A stretch of DNA of 64,000 bases, from positions 34,437,501 to 34,501,500 of the forward strand of contig CM060895.1 in the NCBI GenBank assembly GCA_030762935.1, in the 5' to 3' direction. This DNA comes from Hymenopus coronatus (lineage: Eukaryota; Arthropoda; Insecta; Mantodea; Hymenopodidae). Made by a program: the position numbers and the translations under genes. This document shows positions 1 to 10,219 of the stretch, piece by piece. The notes below the pieces were generated by a model. The model saw nothing but the letters and a program-made list of their open reading frames with translations. It searched no databases and was not told the origin of the DNA. The number at the start of each line of letters is the position of its first letter. Position 1 is the stretch's first letter.

Positions 1-1060
1 AATTCCATTGCTGCTGTGCAACAAATCATCAGCATCATTATCCGTTTCATTTTCTCTCAAGATTCATAGATTACAACATACATGCGTAACGTCTCAAATG
101 TGAATCGTCTTCGATTGGCGCGTAAACAGGCTGTGAAAAACTTCGCTCTACATCACAAGATGTGATTAGAGCAAAACGGAAATAGGAAACATATTCAACT
201 GTTGGGTAAGATACTCCATCAGTAATTATTTCCGTAGTAACACCTAGTAGCGAATTTCGTATTTCACGCAGTATTGAAAATCCGACAGTTTCCCCCCAAA
301 CACTGTCTTCGCTTTCTTTTACACACGGTCTAAAATAGGTGTCACGGTTTTCTGATTAAGTTCAGAGCTGGAGGCATTTCAATGTTCGATGCTTCCAAAT
401 ATGCATTAATGTCGTAGATATATCTACAAAGTTCTTCTGTGGGAATTGCAAACCTTCATGCAACCCATTTGAAGCAAGAGATTTTACATCTTGATTGATG
501 GGCATGCAGTATCATCAAAGGCATTAATTACGTGTAAAACAGTATTGTAATATACAACATAATATACTGCTGAGTGGAGCCACGTTCCCCAACGCGTTAC
601 TATAGGTAATACATGCGGCGCGTGCTGTCGCCAATGCAGGTCGGTCTCTACTCGGTAGGTATGCAACTGGTATGCGCATGTGTCCCGCTATCGGTCCCCA
701 AGTTGCTATCCCTAATGATGATAAATGTTTAAGGGTGCTCAACTGCAGCGAAATTAGCGCCCTTGTAAAAAAAAAAAACCATGGCAATAACAGGAGATAA
801 AATGAATATAAAAAAATCACAAATAAAACTAGAACCACAAAGAGATATAAAATCCAGAGTAAATATAACTCCATTACTAAAACCAGACATAGATGAATCT
901 ATAAAATTATTCCGAACACTGGAGAAAAAAGGGGGATAAAAATGCTAAAACTAAATCGTGACTAAAAGGCCACATGTGATAAAAATTTAAAAAGATTAAA
1001 AACCATACCTACCGCTCCATTATATCTCATCAGAAATAAAGCTTACTGTAAAAGTCACTT
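1..1060. other. Unassigned AT-rich sequence
   Basis: No gene or known repeat is recognised here. A minus-strand open frame at 524-874 starts in poly-T/low-complexity sequence and its hydrophobic first half is what such DNA encodes in any case. I see no splice signals or domain that would make it a gene. Confidence 0.4.
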
Positions 1061-1813
1061 TTGATAAAAATCTGATATGTTACACTCACATGACTTTTTT
1101 AAACTGTTCTATAAACAAACTTGTTACAGATAATTGTTGTTCTTTCTACACCATGCTAATCTAGATAACCATTAGTAGAATGTACTTATTACTTAGTTCT
1201 TTAAAAGTAGAAGGGAACAAAATGAATGCGCTAAGCTAAAGCGATAGTTAAATGTTTTAAAAGCTATCGTTTTGCTATTTTCATTGAAATTCGCTTCTTT
1301 GCTTGGCCAGGAGTAGAAAAAAGAAAGGCATTTCCTGTCTGAGAAAAGTATAAGTATTTTAAAATTCAAAGTAATAACAAGGAATGTCTTGAAAACGGTC
1401 AACTCTACAAAAAAATGTATATGACTGAAATTGTTTATTTTAATGAGTTCTAAATTTTATGTGATAAGTTTATGTCTATTTCTTACGGTTTACTAGTTAT
1501 GCAAAATTTAGAAAAATGTATCCAGAACGAACAGGTCTTCAGAAACTATTCCCGGAAAATTCAAGCTATACATTTTATTTGTGATATAAATATGTATAAC
1601 GTAAGGTATTTTAATCAAAATCTTTAGAACCATTTTTGAGAAAAATAAAATGTTCAAAAAAGTGTACATGTTAAGGGTAGTTTGGGGTGAGGAGATGTTA
1701 TAAAAAATGTTTCTGTCACATCATTGGGAGATAATAAACTTAAATGTCAGGTTTGGTATTTAACGATCTTCAAGTTTTTGAACTATGCTGCCCACAGACA
1801 CACTCACATACAC

Positions 1814-1845
<32 letters not shown>

Positions 1846-1848
1846 CTC
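1061..1848 (-). mobile_element. Family A repeat, nearly complete, lacks hairpin end
   Basis: The copy begins with the family's TCTGATGTGTTCC-type end (here TCTGATATGTTACACTCAC) and runs through all internal blocks, including TTACGGTTTACTAGTTATG and GCTATGCTGCCCACAGACAC. It stops in the CA-rich tract at about 1846, where a SINE-like segment replaces the hairpin end. No coding capacity is seen. The family assignment comes from direct alignment by eye with the copies at 47103 and 56720. Confidence 0.85.
1799..1846. repeat. CA-rich microsatellite
   Basis: Imperfect CA repeat with CCCA interruptions. It sits where every family A copy carries its GT/CA tract. Confidence 0.9.
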
Positions 1849-1965
1849 GCATTCGTCTAGTGACCCAGGAAATCCCCGCAAAAATCCTGGGTCAGAGAGG
1901 TCGGCCGCGGGGAACCGATCTCACGGCCTCCCGAATGGGAGACGCCTGAACCTCCTGGATCGGTA
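1849..1965 (-). mobile_element. SINE-like fragment, family S6
   Basis: GC-rich block that aligns with 33200-33340: both read CATTC, a CCTGG-like motif, GGAAA, AAAAATC, a GGGTCAG-like motif, and then CTCCCGAATG or CTCCTGAATG. The right part resembles the reverse complement of a tRNA-derived SINE head. It contains a perfect 9-bp hairpin (1862-1870 with 1885-1893). Confidence 0.5.
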
Positions 1966-2325
1966 AAGACAAATGTAACCTGATTCACTTTAAAGTCACT
2001 AGTTACTTTTCCATATCATGTGATGCCATTTCAACTTGTTAAATGGGAAGACTATCTCAAACTTATTGACCAACACTCTAATCTGCATTATGGCCCATTC
2101 AGTGGCCATTCTTCGAAATCATTTGCATATGGTATTAGAGGTTCTCAAATATACTCGCATATGACGTATTTTCATTTTAATTAATACTCAACCGAAAGAA
2201 CAGGTATTGCATACCGTTGATATTCTTCAAATTAAACTACTTCACTGCATTCTTTCTTTTAAGAATTGTTATTGCAAGCCCATTTCAAACAATATTTTAA
2301 ATATAATGTAAAAAAAATTCTATTT
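1966..2325. other. Unassigned AT-rich sequence
   Basis: Nothing recognisable as a gene or repeat. Confidence 0.4.
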
Positions 2326-2329
2326 TTAA

Positions 2330-2630
2330 CAAAATAAATATAGCTACGTTTGAAAAGATCAAAATATCAAAAGATGTTCATGTAAAACACATTTGCGGTT
2401 AGGGAATTTTGTGGAAATCTTCCTGTCGCATCGTTTGAAGATGCTGAATTAAAAGACCAAGTTTTATATTTAATTGAACTTTTATTTTTCGTTTGTAGTA
2501 TTCTCAGACAGACAGACAGACAGACAGACAGACAGGCGCACACACACACCCTTACAAAGGCCTTTTTGGATATCTTTTGGCAGTCAACGAGTCTCAAAAC
2601 TTGTCTTTCCGGTGAAATCTCGATATAGAA
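2330..2630 (-). mobile_element. Family A repeat, diverged internal and distal part
   Basis: Blocks equivalent to GTCGCATCCTTGGAAGATAC, AAGTTTGGTATTTAACG and CCGGTGAAATCTCG are present in the minus orientation and heavily mutated. The hairpin end is missing. The internal microsatellite is a CAGA repeat instead of GT. Confidence 0.75.
2505..2549. repeat. CAGA microsatellite followed by CA repeat
   Basis: About eight CAGA units followed by a short CACACA run, inside a family A copy. Confidence 0.95.
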
Positions 2631-2639
2631 TTTCTTAGG

Positions 2640-2922
2640 GAGACCAACAATAACTTCTTCTTCTGATTCTAATAAGCAAAAGAGAACGTAAGAAGGAAAT
2701 AAATTTAATATGCAATATTTACACTACATTCTCATATATCTTTGTTGGGTGATAACAATGGGATAAAGAACAGGAATAAATTCATTTTTAAATAATCCAC
2801 CTTCCTATTCATGAAATGGTAGAACGCCGTTTATAATTTCACAAGGGCTTTCGAAGAAAAAAAAAGAAAGCAGACGCATATCAGCTCTCGGAAACAGCCT
2901 TCACTTCTTTTATAATCCAGCC

Positions 2923-2981
<59 letters not shown>

Positions 2982-3650
2982 TCTGCTTTCTACAATGCTG
3001 ACATCTTGACAAATACGCCACGATTTAAATTACTAGATATTATTTAGTTGAGTCATAGTATTCTTGTCACATTGAATCAATTACATGCGCATAAAAAGTA
3101 TGGAATACAATTTATAACTTTTTAGAAAAAGAAAATACAAATGCTGTTCGAGATAAATCACAGATGTGATACCAGTAAAGAAGTTAACTTTTCAGACAAA
3201 CAGGATGTGACAGTAAAGTTGTTATTTTAAAATACACCCTATTACATATCAATAAAATTTTACACATGAATATTAGAAATATTACCCATCCATATGTCTC
3301 TTTATGATTCACAGTGTAGTCACCTGTCACCTCTCTAATAGATTTATCCAGTTCTTCTAACGGATAACTACATATTGAGAATATTTTCTCCGCCTAACAC
3401 TCTTTGGTCTTCAGGTTTTGGTTTGTCTTTTACGTTTCCAATTTATTGTAGTATTTTCGAAATTGCTGTGTTAATGTTCTGCTGTGATGTACTTCGTTAC
3501 TTCTATTCTTTCACATTCACTGAGGGAAGCCAAGCTTAAAGATTGTCAGCTCAAGAATGAAACCGTTCATTATTGAGTAATGTTAGTGTTTTAAGACGTT
3601 ATTTTCATACTTACGTGTGTCAGGTTTGGAATTCTAATAAACAAGTTTAA
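2640..3650. other. Unassigned AT-rich sequence with TAA microsatellite
   Basis: Apart from a run of about 20 TAA units at 2923-2981, I see no gene, element end or RNA gene. Confidence 0.5.
2923..2981. repeat. TAA microsatellite
   Basis: About 20 uninterrupted trinucleotide units. Confidence 0.97.
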
Positions 3651-3968
3651 TCATTTAGGGGGACATCAAAGTGATAAAATGTATTTTCTAAAGTATTAAA
3701 GCTATAGAGCTTAAATTGTTTGTACAGATATTACTGATAAGAAGGAAGTGTTCATAAATTATTTAATTATAGTAATTACTTTATTCGATTTAATTACAAA
3801 ATGTATCTTCTCCTATAGACATTGAGCTACAGCATTATTTTTAAATTACATCACTTAATACATTTTTAAAAAAAATTCTGGTTGAAAATTTTCTATATAA
3901 GTTTAACTTTAAAACACTATTTTATATCAAAAAGTGGACAAACTGCAAAATGCCAATGATTATTTCGT

Positions 3969-4225
3969 AGTCGGCTTACGCTTCCCCGAGGACTTACAAG
4001 CGGATGCCTAGGGGTCAGAAGTCTGTCGGGGAGCCAACTACACGATACATTATTAATAAAATTATTTCAAATATCTAGTCCTCTCGTACTAAGATATTTA
4101 ATAATATTAAAGATAGAAACCAACCTGGCTCACGCCGGTTTAAACTGAGTGGACAACCTGGAAGGAGTGGTCGGCCCGTACCAGGCATGAGCATGAGGAA
4201 GTGGGTGATATGAAATGCACGAGAA
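3969..4225 (-). mobile_element. S1b SINE tail, split by mitochondrial insert
   Basis: Left part 3969-4047 (CTTACAAGCGGATGCCTAGG, then GTCGGGGAGCC) and right part 4148-4225 (ACAACCTGGAAGGAGTGG, CGGCCCGTA-CAGGCATGA) match the S1b copy at 9843-10010 end to end. The 100 bp between them are foreign. The tRNA-like head is absent. Confidence 0.7.
4048..4147 (-). pseudogene. Nuclear copy of mitochondrial 16S rRNA 3' region (NUMT)
   Basis: On the minus strand this reads as the highly conserved 3' part of insect mitochondrial large-subunit rRNA. The plus strand shows its complement: TCCTCTCGTACTAA, AAAGATAGAAACCAACCTGG, CTCACGCCGGTTTAAACT. These are the segments around the universal 16S primer site near the peptidyl transferase loop. 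In real mitochondrial DNA the next bases would read CAGATCA; here the match ends at 'ACT', and SINE sequence resumes. About 100 bp, non-functional, and surrounded by nuclear repeats. Confidence 0.85.
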
Positions 4226-4580
4226 TGGTTATAGAGTACTAATTAATTTTTTAAAATTTATCTATGATGAATATCAAAACTCCAACCACATGGTTCGTTA
4301 CACATATTCTGCACTGCTTTAGAAAACATTTTTCGACCTCAGTTGTATTTTTGTGCAAGAAGATAACAAAAACATTTAACCTAATGAAAATGGTTTTAAC
4401 ATTTGAAATAGAGAGTAATTCAACCAGCGGAATGATTTAAAAGCTATATTATATCCACTCCAGGAGATTCAAACATTGCAAGTATATACTTTAAAGGATG
4501 GTGCACTTTTTGCACCAGAAATACAAAAATCTACATGTTTTTATTAAAGTTGCTATTAAAAAAACACTTTAATGGCAAAA

Positions 4581-5240
4581 ACACGTGGAAGTGCAAACTT
4601 TCTATGGATTCATTTGTAAAGTATATTGAGATCGGCATATTCAAATACTAAAATTGAATGTTTGATAGAATATACAAATCTACTCAAGTACCAACAGTTT
4701 CTCAAATGTTTATCAAATTTATTGAATTATTTCCAATAGTTATCATTGACCCCTTGACTTTTAACACAAGGGTGTGAACAAAGAAAGAGTCTGCAGTTTT
4801 CCTTGACCTGAACTCAGTACATTACCAAGTTTATGGGCAGAGATTAAAGTGGTCGTCACAGAGAATTAGTATTCCAACAGCATCCGGTACAAACGGGTAC
4901 GGATGACGCCCTCTTTCTCTAGAAACCTGGTGCATGTATGTACAGTTCCCAAAATGGCCTTTAATTCCTGCAGAAAGTACGCTCTTGGGAATAACTTGCT
5001 TCCGCCACTCGAAATGTCCTTCATTTATACAACCATCAAATCAATCTATCCTACGTGAGGGTCATAATGTCCGTTTGGGATAGCAAATAAACCTGCAACT
5101 ATGCTCCCTCTGAATACTGTCTGCAAAGTAAATTATTTGAAAGTTAAATGCACTTGAACTGAATGCATCGGATGTTGAATTTCAACATGCAAGTATCACT
5201 CTAATTCCTATTCATTTGCAAACATTTACTTTACCAGTTT
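4581..5240. other. Unassigned sequence
   Basis: No gene or repeat recognised. A moderately GC-rich patch at 4840-5060 has no open frame of note. Confidence 0.4.
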
Positions 5241-5244
5241 TCTT

Positions 5245-5653
5245 CCCAAATGCATATTCCTGACACGAAGAAGGCTATACGAATAATCTGTAATGCTTAT
5301 AAGCAGATAGTAATGCAAAGAACTATTTCAAAAATTGGGCATACTGACCTTATCTTGTGTTTATATATTATCATTTTAAAATACTATGCAGTTAATCGAC
5401 ATAGTTTAATAACAAAATGGAAATTCATAACATAAATACTAGGAAAAAGGGATATATTCATCGTCCCAATGCCAATCTTCGTTGCTTTCAAAAAGATGTA
5501 TGTTATGAAAGAATCAAGACATTTAATGCTCTTCCCAGGAACCTCAAAGAAAAAGTTGGCAATTTCAGGGTTTTTAAAGCTTCTCTTAAGGAGTACCTAT
5601 GCAATAAAGCATTTTACTGTGTAAATGAATATTTAAGTGACAAATCTGTCTAA
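5245..5653 (+). pseudogene. Non-LTR retrotransposon ORF2 C-terminal fragment
   Basis: Two frames joined by a frameshift near 5417-5430 give the typical end of a Jockey/CR1-like reverse transcriptase polyprotein. The first frame has TKKAIRIICNAY, a 'KIGHTDL' segment and a LYIIILKYY segment. The second has HNINTRKKGYIHRPNANL, a ...VCYERIKTFNALPRNLKEK block and FKASLKEYLCNKAFYCVNEY before the stop. In intact elements the pattern N-T-R, then I-x-x-(F/Y)-N-x-L-P, then F-K-x-x-L-K-x-Y-L, then F-Y ends the protein. The catalytic domains lie upstream in intact elements and are absent here, so this is a 5'-truncated dead copy. Confidence 0.8.
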
Positions 5654-6465
5654 CAATATCATAATAATTAATGTTTTTATAAGTATTGTAATGTATTGCA
5701 TTTTGTACATATATTGTGTGTGTTTTATACTCAAATTAAAGTGCTATATACAGACTTGCACGAATGTGTCAAATGAATAATTTAGTATTTAGCAATGTCA
5801 CAAGGCCTGTAAAGCCAGATCCTATGATATTTTACACTCTAATACATAATTGTAAATTAGTGTATTTTTGCATTGTAAATACTAAGTATTGATATGTATT
5901 GTAAATGGTTGATATGTAGGCACTTAAGCGTGTACATAATACAATAATCATGTTTTAGTTTTATATAATTACTAGAAGTAACTATTACGTCAATAATTAG
6001 AAAACTATCATCTGATATTACATCAGTGTTATATAATGAAATGATATTTATTTATACATTTATGCATTTTGATTTTTGGCTTTCTTTGTTTATATGTGCA
6101 TGCAAAATAGGAAGTACATATGCTTTTATTGACCTCAGTAAGTACAGCGCAGTGACGTACAGGCCTCAAAAGCCAAATGATGCGATTATATGTCTATTCT
6201 GCTGTTTTAGTAACCAGTGCTTTTAGCACTAGATCTTTATATCTGCATTATTTTTATGTTGTTTTTTTTTTTTGCGTAGGATATAAATATATGCATACAT
6301 GTATATCCCTTGACAAGTTCTATGTTCAGTGACTTGCTGGCGTAAACGAACTTACAGAATGCTTTCTAATCTAATTTAAAGACTCAGAAAATGCCACCTG
6401 AAACCAAATATTCAGTAATTGCGAGTAGATAATATTATAGAGGTGTTGTGCAAAAAATACTGTCT
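5654..6465 (+). other. Probable LINE 3' tail and unassigned sequence
   Basis: AT-rich DNA directly after the LINE stop codon, with a GTATTGTAA motif repeated at 5679, 5868 and 5896. Where the LINE 3' UTR ends cannot be told. No gene is seen. Confidence 0.4.
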
Positions 6466-6467
6466 CT

Positions 6468-6702
6468 ACTGCTTATCTATAGTAAACAGAGGAAATATTG
6501 CATTCCATTGAAAAATTCCACGCTAAGATTTCACCGATAGTGCTTTGAAACTCTCTGAATAGAAAAGGTAGAAAAATATCTGTGTATCTGTGAGCAGTAT
6601 AACTCAAAAATCGAAAAACGGATTAAACACCAAGCTTGACATTTAACTTCAATATCTTCCAAACTACTCCACCTCAAACTACTCTTTACATATAGAAATG
6701 TT
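6468..6702 (+). mobile_element. Family A fragment, old
   Basis: Blocks corresponding to TATTGCATTCCA, AAGATTTCACCG, CTCAAAAATCGAAAAACGG and TATCTTCCAA are in order but diverged. The fragment ends where a younger family A copy starts at 6703, so this is a nested arrangement. Confidence 0.75.
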
Positions 6703-7275
6703 ACAGATTTTTACTTTCTCTATACGTGCTATGTACATAGTGTATAGAGAAGGTATTGTAATGCACCTAAAATTCAATACCGAGATTTCACCGGAAATAC
6801 ATGTTTTGGGTCCCCCTGAATCCAAAAAAAAAAGCATTTTTGAAAAAAGGTCCGTGTGTGTGTGTGGTATTTAAGTTTGGTGTCTTCCAAGGATGCGACA
6901 CGAATATTTTCAAGAAAATCCCGCACCCCCAACTATCCTTTACGTGGAACTTTTTTCGAAAATTTTGATTTTCTTAAAAATGGCTCTAACGATTTTGATT
7001 AAAATACTGTATATTAAAGATATTTACCTGACAAATAACATGTATATCTTCTTTTTTCTGGGAATAGCCTCGAAAGCTTACTTAATTCTGAATGAAATTT
7101 TGTATAGCTCCTAAACCGTAAGAGATAGATAAAAACTTACTCTACAAAAAATGTAGAGCACGTTAAAGCACACAATTCATATACATTTTTTCATGGAGTA
7201 GAAGAATAAGCTTATTAACAATAATTTGTTACAGAGATATAAAGTCATGTGAATGGAACACATCAGATTTTTTTT
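6703..7275 (+). mobile_element. Family A repeat with internal deletion
   Basis: Starts with the hairpin end (ACTTTCTCTATACGTGC, then ATAGTGTATAGAGAAGG) and finishes with GAATGGAACACATCAGATTT. A jump near 7190-7200 removes roughly 250 bp of the usual second half. A short GT tract lies at 6850-6866. Confidence 0.9.
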
Positions 7276-7285
7276 TTAAATTTTT

Positions 7286-7440
7286 TCAACAACAACTCTG
7301 ACTATTCAGATGTGTTTAGATATTTTCATGATGATATGCATAACTCGAATTTTCTGGGAATATCCCGTGAAGTTCTCTTCATTCTGAATCACTTTTTCAT
7401 AACTGGAAAACAGTAAAAGAGAGAGACAAAATCTTTCTTC
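7286..7440 (+). mobile_element. Family A fragment, old
   Basis: Contains TCGAATTTTCTGGGAATA, CTTCATTCTGAAT and CATAACTGGAAAACAGTAAA blocks. It is probably the rest of the copy interrupted at 6702. Confidence 0.65.
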
Positions 7441-7483
7441 CTCTGTTTTACCTCCTCTTATGTAAGACTTATATCCCTCCCGC

Positions 7484-7735
7484 AGAACTTAAGAGCCAGT
7501 GCTTGGGGTCAGATGCCTGTTGAGCAGTACAGGCTCTGGATGAGTGTTCAGCCCGATACCTGGTATGAAAGTGAGGAAGGGAACATATGAAATGGATGAC
7601 AGGAAAGATTATTATGGGGCAATAGGTGGAATGTTTGGTGGAAACCGGAGAATCCAAACCCGCCCATACGTTCATAAAATATCCCACATGCGGTCCTCTG
7701 GAATCGAAGAGGCGAGCGCCATGGCGCTGTCAAGA
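7484..7735 (-). mobile_element. tRNA-derived SINE, subfamily S1b
   Basis: Read on the minus strand: a degraded tRNA-like head at the right end, CGCATGTGGGAT, CTCCGGTTTCCACC, and a tail ending in GTGCCTAGG-like sequence (here CATCTGACCCCAAGCACTGG). It shares both head and tail with 52330-52612. Confidence 0.7.
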
Positions 7736-7739
7736 CAAA

Positions 7740-8120
7740 ATCTTACTACACAAAAAAATTAAACACACAATTTATGATAAATCTGTCTTTTTACGGAGTT
7801 AACTACCTCATAAATATTTCACTTACCTATCGCATTCTACAACAGAATGTGTAAGCGTAAGTTAACAGTCAGCTAAATAATTACATCTTCATAATTTCAA
7901 ATAATTATTAAAAGTAAATTTCCATGTCTGAAAGTAAACACTTTTAAGCAAGCTAATTAGAAATACTGAAAATGTATTCCGAATACTTATTTAGTATCCG
8001 ATTGCTTCTTTGATATTTGTGATATCAGCATACTTATCGCAGCTCTGCCACATTTTCGATATCCGAATTTACTTCCGAATGACTCACTTTTCAAAAATGT
8101 TTATTTTACTGTTATTATTT
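7740..8120. other. Unassigned AT-rich sequence
   Basis: A few bases of family A-like sequence (ACACACAATTTATG at 7763) follow the SINE. Nothing else is recognised. Confidence 0.4.
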
Positions 8121-8124
8121 TAGT

Positions 8125-8340
8125 TATTTGCTTTTTGTGCCTAACGTCCTTTAACCTGGTTAGTCATATAGATGAGTGAAATAGTGAAATGATGCTCAAA
8201 TGATCTCGGAGTTTATGGAGTTTAAAGTTATTCGACATGCGTCTTCTCAAGATAAGGAAACACCCGAAAAAAGACCTTGATTTGAACTCGCGACCTCTTC
8301 AATGTGAGATAGATACGCTACCCCCACAGGCAGGCCATTA
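8125..8340 (-). mobile_element. tRNA-derived SINE, family S4
   Basis: Matches 17980-18205 (TAACGTCCTTTAACCT, GGTCATAT, GACGCTCAAAT-like, ATTCGACATGCGTCTTCTCA, CCCGAAAAAAGA). On the minus strand the right end carries a tRNA-like head with the B-box-like GCGAGTTCAAATCAAGG. Confidence 0.7.
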
Positions 8341-8449
8341 ATATACGTATATTAAAAAGTTGGATAACAATCAGAACTCCATTTAAACAACAACCAACAA
8401 AACAACCATTAGTGCCAGAACGCCACGTATCGCGGCACTTCGTCTAGAA

Positions 8450-8555
8450 TGAAAAAAATAAGAAGAAACCATTTACTCTATGACAGGAATCGAACTCATG
8501 ACCTTCGGGATAGCAGCTTCCTGCGTTACGCATTAAGCTACCAGAGCAGTTGAAA
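8450..8555 (-). mobile_element. tRNA-like SINE head
   Basis: The minus strand reads CTGGTAGCTTAATGCGTAAC (A-box-like), then ATGAGTTCGATTCCTGTCAT (B-box-like). It has no foldable acceptor stem that I can find, so a SINE relic is more likely than a tRNA gene. Confidence 0.55.
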
Positions 8556-8639
8556 AAATCGCCTCCAGAGTAGGCTACATAACTCAAGAACGTAGTTAAT
8601 GAATGCTCAGTGTCGCACTGTCAAGTGATTAGTTCGAGA

Positions 8640-8907
8640 TTTTACAGATTTTTCGACATTAAATCTGGAGAACGCTAGTAACGAGCTGATAAAAATCGAT
8701 ATTTCTATACTCGGGCAGCAGTTTCCAAGATATTCTAAGCCATTTTTTCAACCTGCACCTTATCAGCACCTGATATACACATGTTTAATGCTATGTAGTT
8801 GCGCAATGTTTATCTGGGTACTATACATCGCCGATCTCAAATTATCTACTTATATCAGTCACGTGCACAATCTCGCAAATTATTTCGGTGTAGTTCATTA
8901 ACACCCT
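8640..8907 (+). repeat. Dispersed repeat, family C
   Basis: The right half (CTCAAATTA, AATTATTTCGGTGTAGTTCA, TTAACACCCTATATG) matches 20325-20400 on the same strand. Class unknown. Confidence 0.5.
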
Positions 8908-9069
8908 ATATGTATGTATGTTATGTGTATGTATGTATGTATGTATGTATGTATGTATGTATGTATGTATGTATGTATGTATGTATGTATGTATGTATGT
9001 ATGTATGTATGTATGTATGTATGTATGTATGTATGTATGTATGTATGTATGTATGTATGTATGTATGTA
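8908..9069. repeat. TATG tetranucleotide microsatellite
   Basis: About 40 units with one early interruption (TTATGTG near 8920), then an uninterrupted run. Open frames through it on both strands are by-products of the 4-bp period. Confidence 0.98.
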
Positions 9070-9261
9070 TATATTCAAAGGCTGAACTATATCTCTTTAT
9101 ATACAAATCCACACTCTTTAATCAGAAGTTCACGGAGTTAAAATTTAAGAACGAGAAAATGAATCAACAATTGTATTGTCTTCAAAATATAAAACACAGC
9201 AGGGATATTCGAGCGACTGTATAAACACTCTGATGTGTTATATTCGCATAACTTTCCATAA

Positions 9262-9420
9262 TTATTACTGTCTCTGCTTAGTACACAGAGAAGTTATTAC
9301 ACTCCACCCAAAAATTCGATACAAGAAACACGCGTTTAAGGGTCCCCTGTATTAAAAAAAAAAATATTTTTAGAAAAAGTTCCGCTTGTATGTATGTGTG
9401 TGTGCGCATCCTGGTCTGTA
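9262..9420 (+). mobile_element. Family A fragment, hairpin side
   Basis: CTGTCTCTGCTTAGTACACAG, CCACCCAAAAATTCGATAC, GGGTCCCCTGTAT and the GT tract are recognisable. It breaks off in the GT tract. Confidence 0.75.
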
Positions 9421-9507
9421 AACAAGACAGTGTTACATTCCCAATGAAATGCAAGTGCAGACGTAACGCAGCATAAGTGTAAACGCGAGGGAGCGTAAGG
9501 ATAAAGT

Positions 9508-10216
9508 AAGGAACATGTCAAAAATGGTCAACTCCACGAAAACTATATAAATATATACATTGTACATATGATATAAATTGGGTGCTTCAGCGAGATCTAC
9601 ATATTTTGTGTAGTAAGTGTTTATCTGTCTCTTACGGTTTACTAGTTATGCAAATTCAACCAAGCTTCATCCAGAATAAAGAGGCCTTCAGAGACTATTC
9701 CCAGATATTCCAAAATATACACTTTATTTGTGAAGTAAATATCTTAAACATATGGTATTTTAATCAAATCGTTATAGCCAGTTTTGAGAAAAACAACATG
9801 TTCAAAAATCGTTCCATGTAATGGGTAATTTGTGATTTTTTTTTCGTGGTCGGCTTACCCTCCCCGTATTTTAGGACTGACACCTCCTTACAAGCGGATG
9901 CCTAGGGGGTCAGAAGCCTATTGGGGAGCCAACGGCACGAAGCCACAGAATGGAGAACCTGGAACGAGTTGTCATCCCGTAGCCAGACATGACCGTGACC
10001 TTGGAAGATATAAAAACATAAATATTAAGTTTGGATTTAACGGTATTTTCGTTTTTATAGCTATGTTGTCCACAGACACACACATGGACTTTTTTTCTAA
10101 AAATTCTCTTTTAGGACTCAAAACTTATATTTGCGGTGAAATCTCGGTATGGAATTTTTGGGTTGAATGCAATACTTTCTCTATAGACTATGGTAGATAA
10201 TGCGTGTAGAATAAGT
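9508..10216 (-). mobile_element. Family A repeat, interrupted by a SINE
   Basis: Runs from GTCAACTCCACGAAAA through CTTACGGTTTACTAGTTATG and CACAGACACACACATGGA to GTAGAATAAGTAAAAAT at the hairpin end. The sequence 9843-10010 is an inserted S1b SINE tail. Together with 9262-9420 it forms an inverted pair with the hairpin ends outward. Confidence 0.85.
9843..10010 (-). mobile_element. S1b SINE tail, 5'-truncated
   Basis: Includes GTCGGCTTACCCTCCCCG, CTTACAAGCGGATGCCTAGG, GGGGAGCCAACGGCACGAAG and CCCGTAGCCAGACATGACCG. It lacks the tRNA-like head and sits inside a family A copy. It gives the uninterrupted form of the repeat that is split at 4048. Confidence 0.75.
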
Positions 10217-10219
10217 AAA

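Larger units (their letters stand above)
3655..4580 (+). repeat. Dispersed repeat, family B (interrupted)
   Basis: Two stretches match 34978-35600 in the same order: a CTAAAGTATTA(A/G)AGCTA block near the left end, and further right ATTCTG, TTTTAGA/CGACCT, AAATGGTTTTAA and CATTGCAA-TAT blocks. The copy is split by a SINE-like segment (3969-4225) that itself contains mitochondrial DNA. It is non-coding and its class is unknown. Confidence 0.5.

Noticed and set aside
524..874. 116-codon minus-strand membrane protein
   Set aside because: The hydrophobic part arises from A/T-rich DNA with a 12-base A run; no family resemblance and no second evidence.
8799..9224. Open frames of MYVC or IHTY repeats on both strands
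   Set aside because: Direct translation of the TATG microsatellite.
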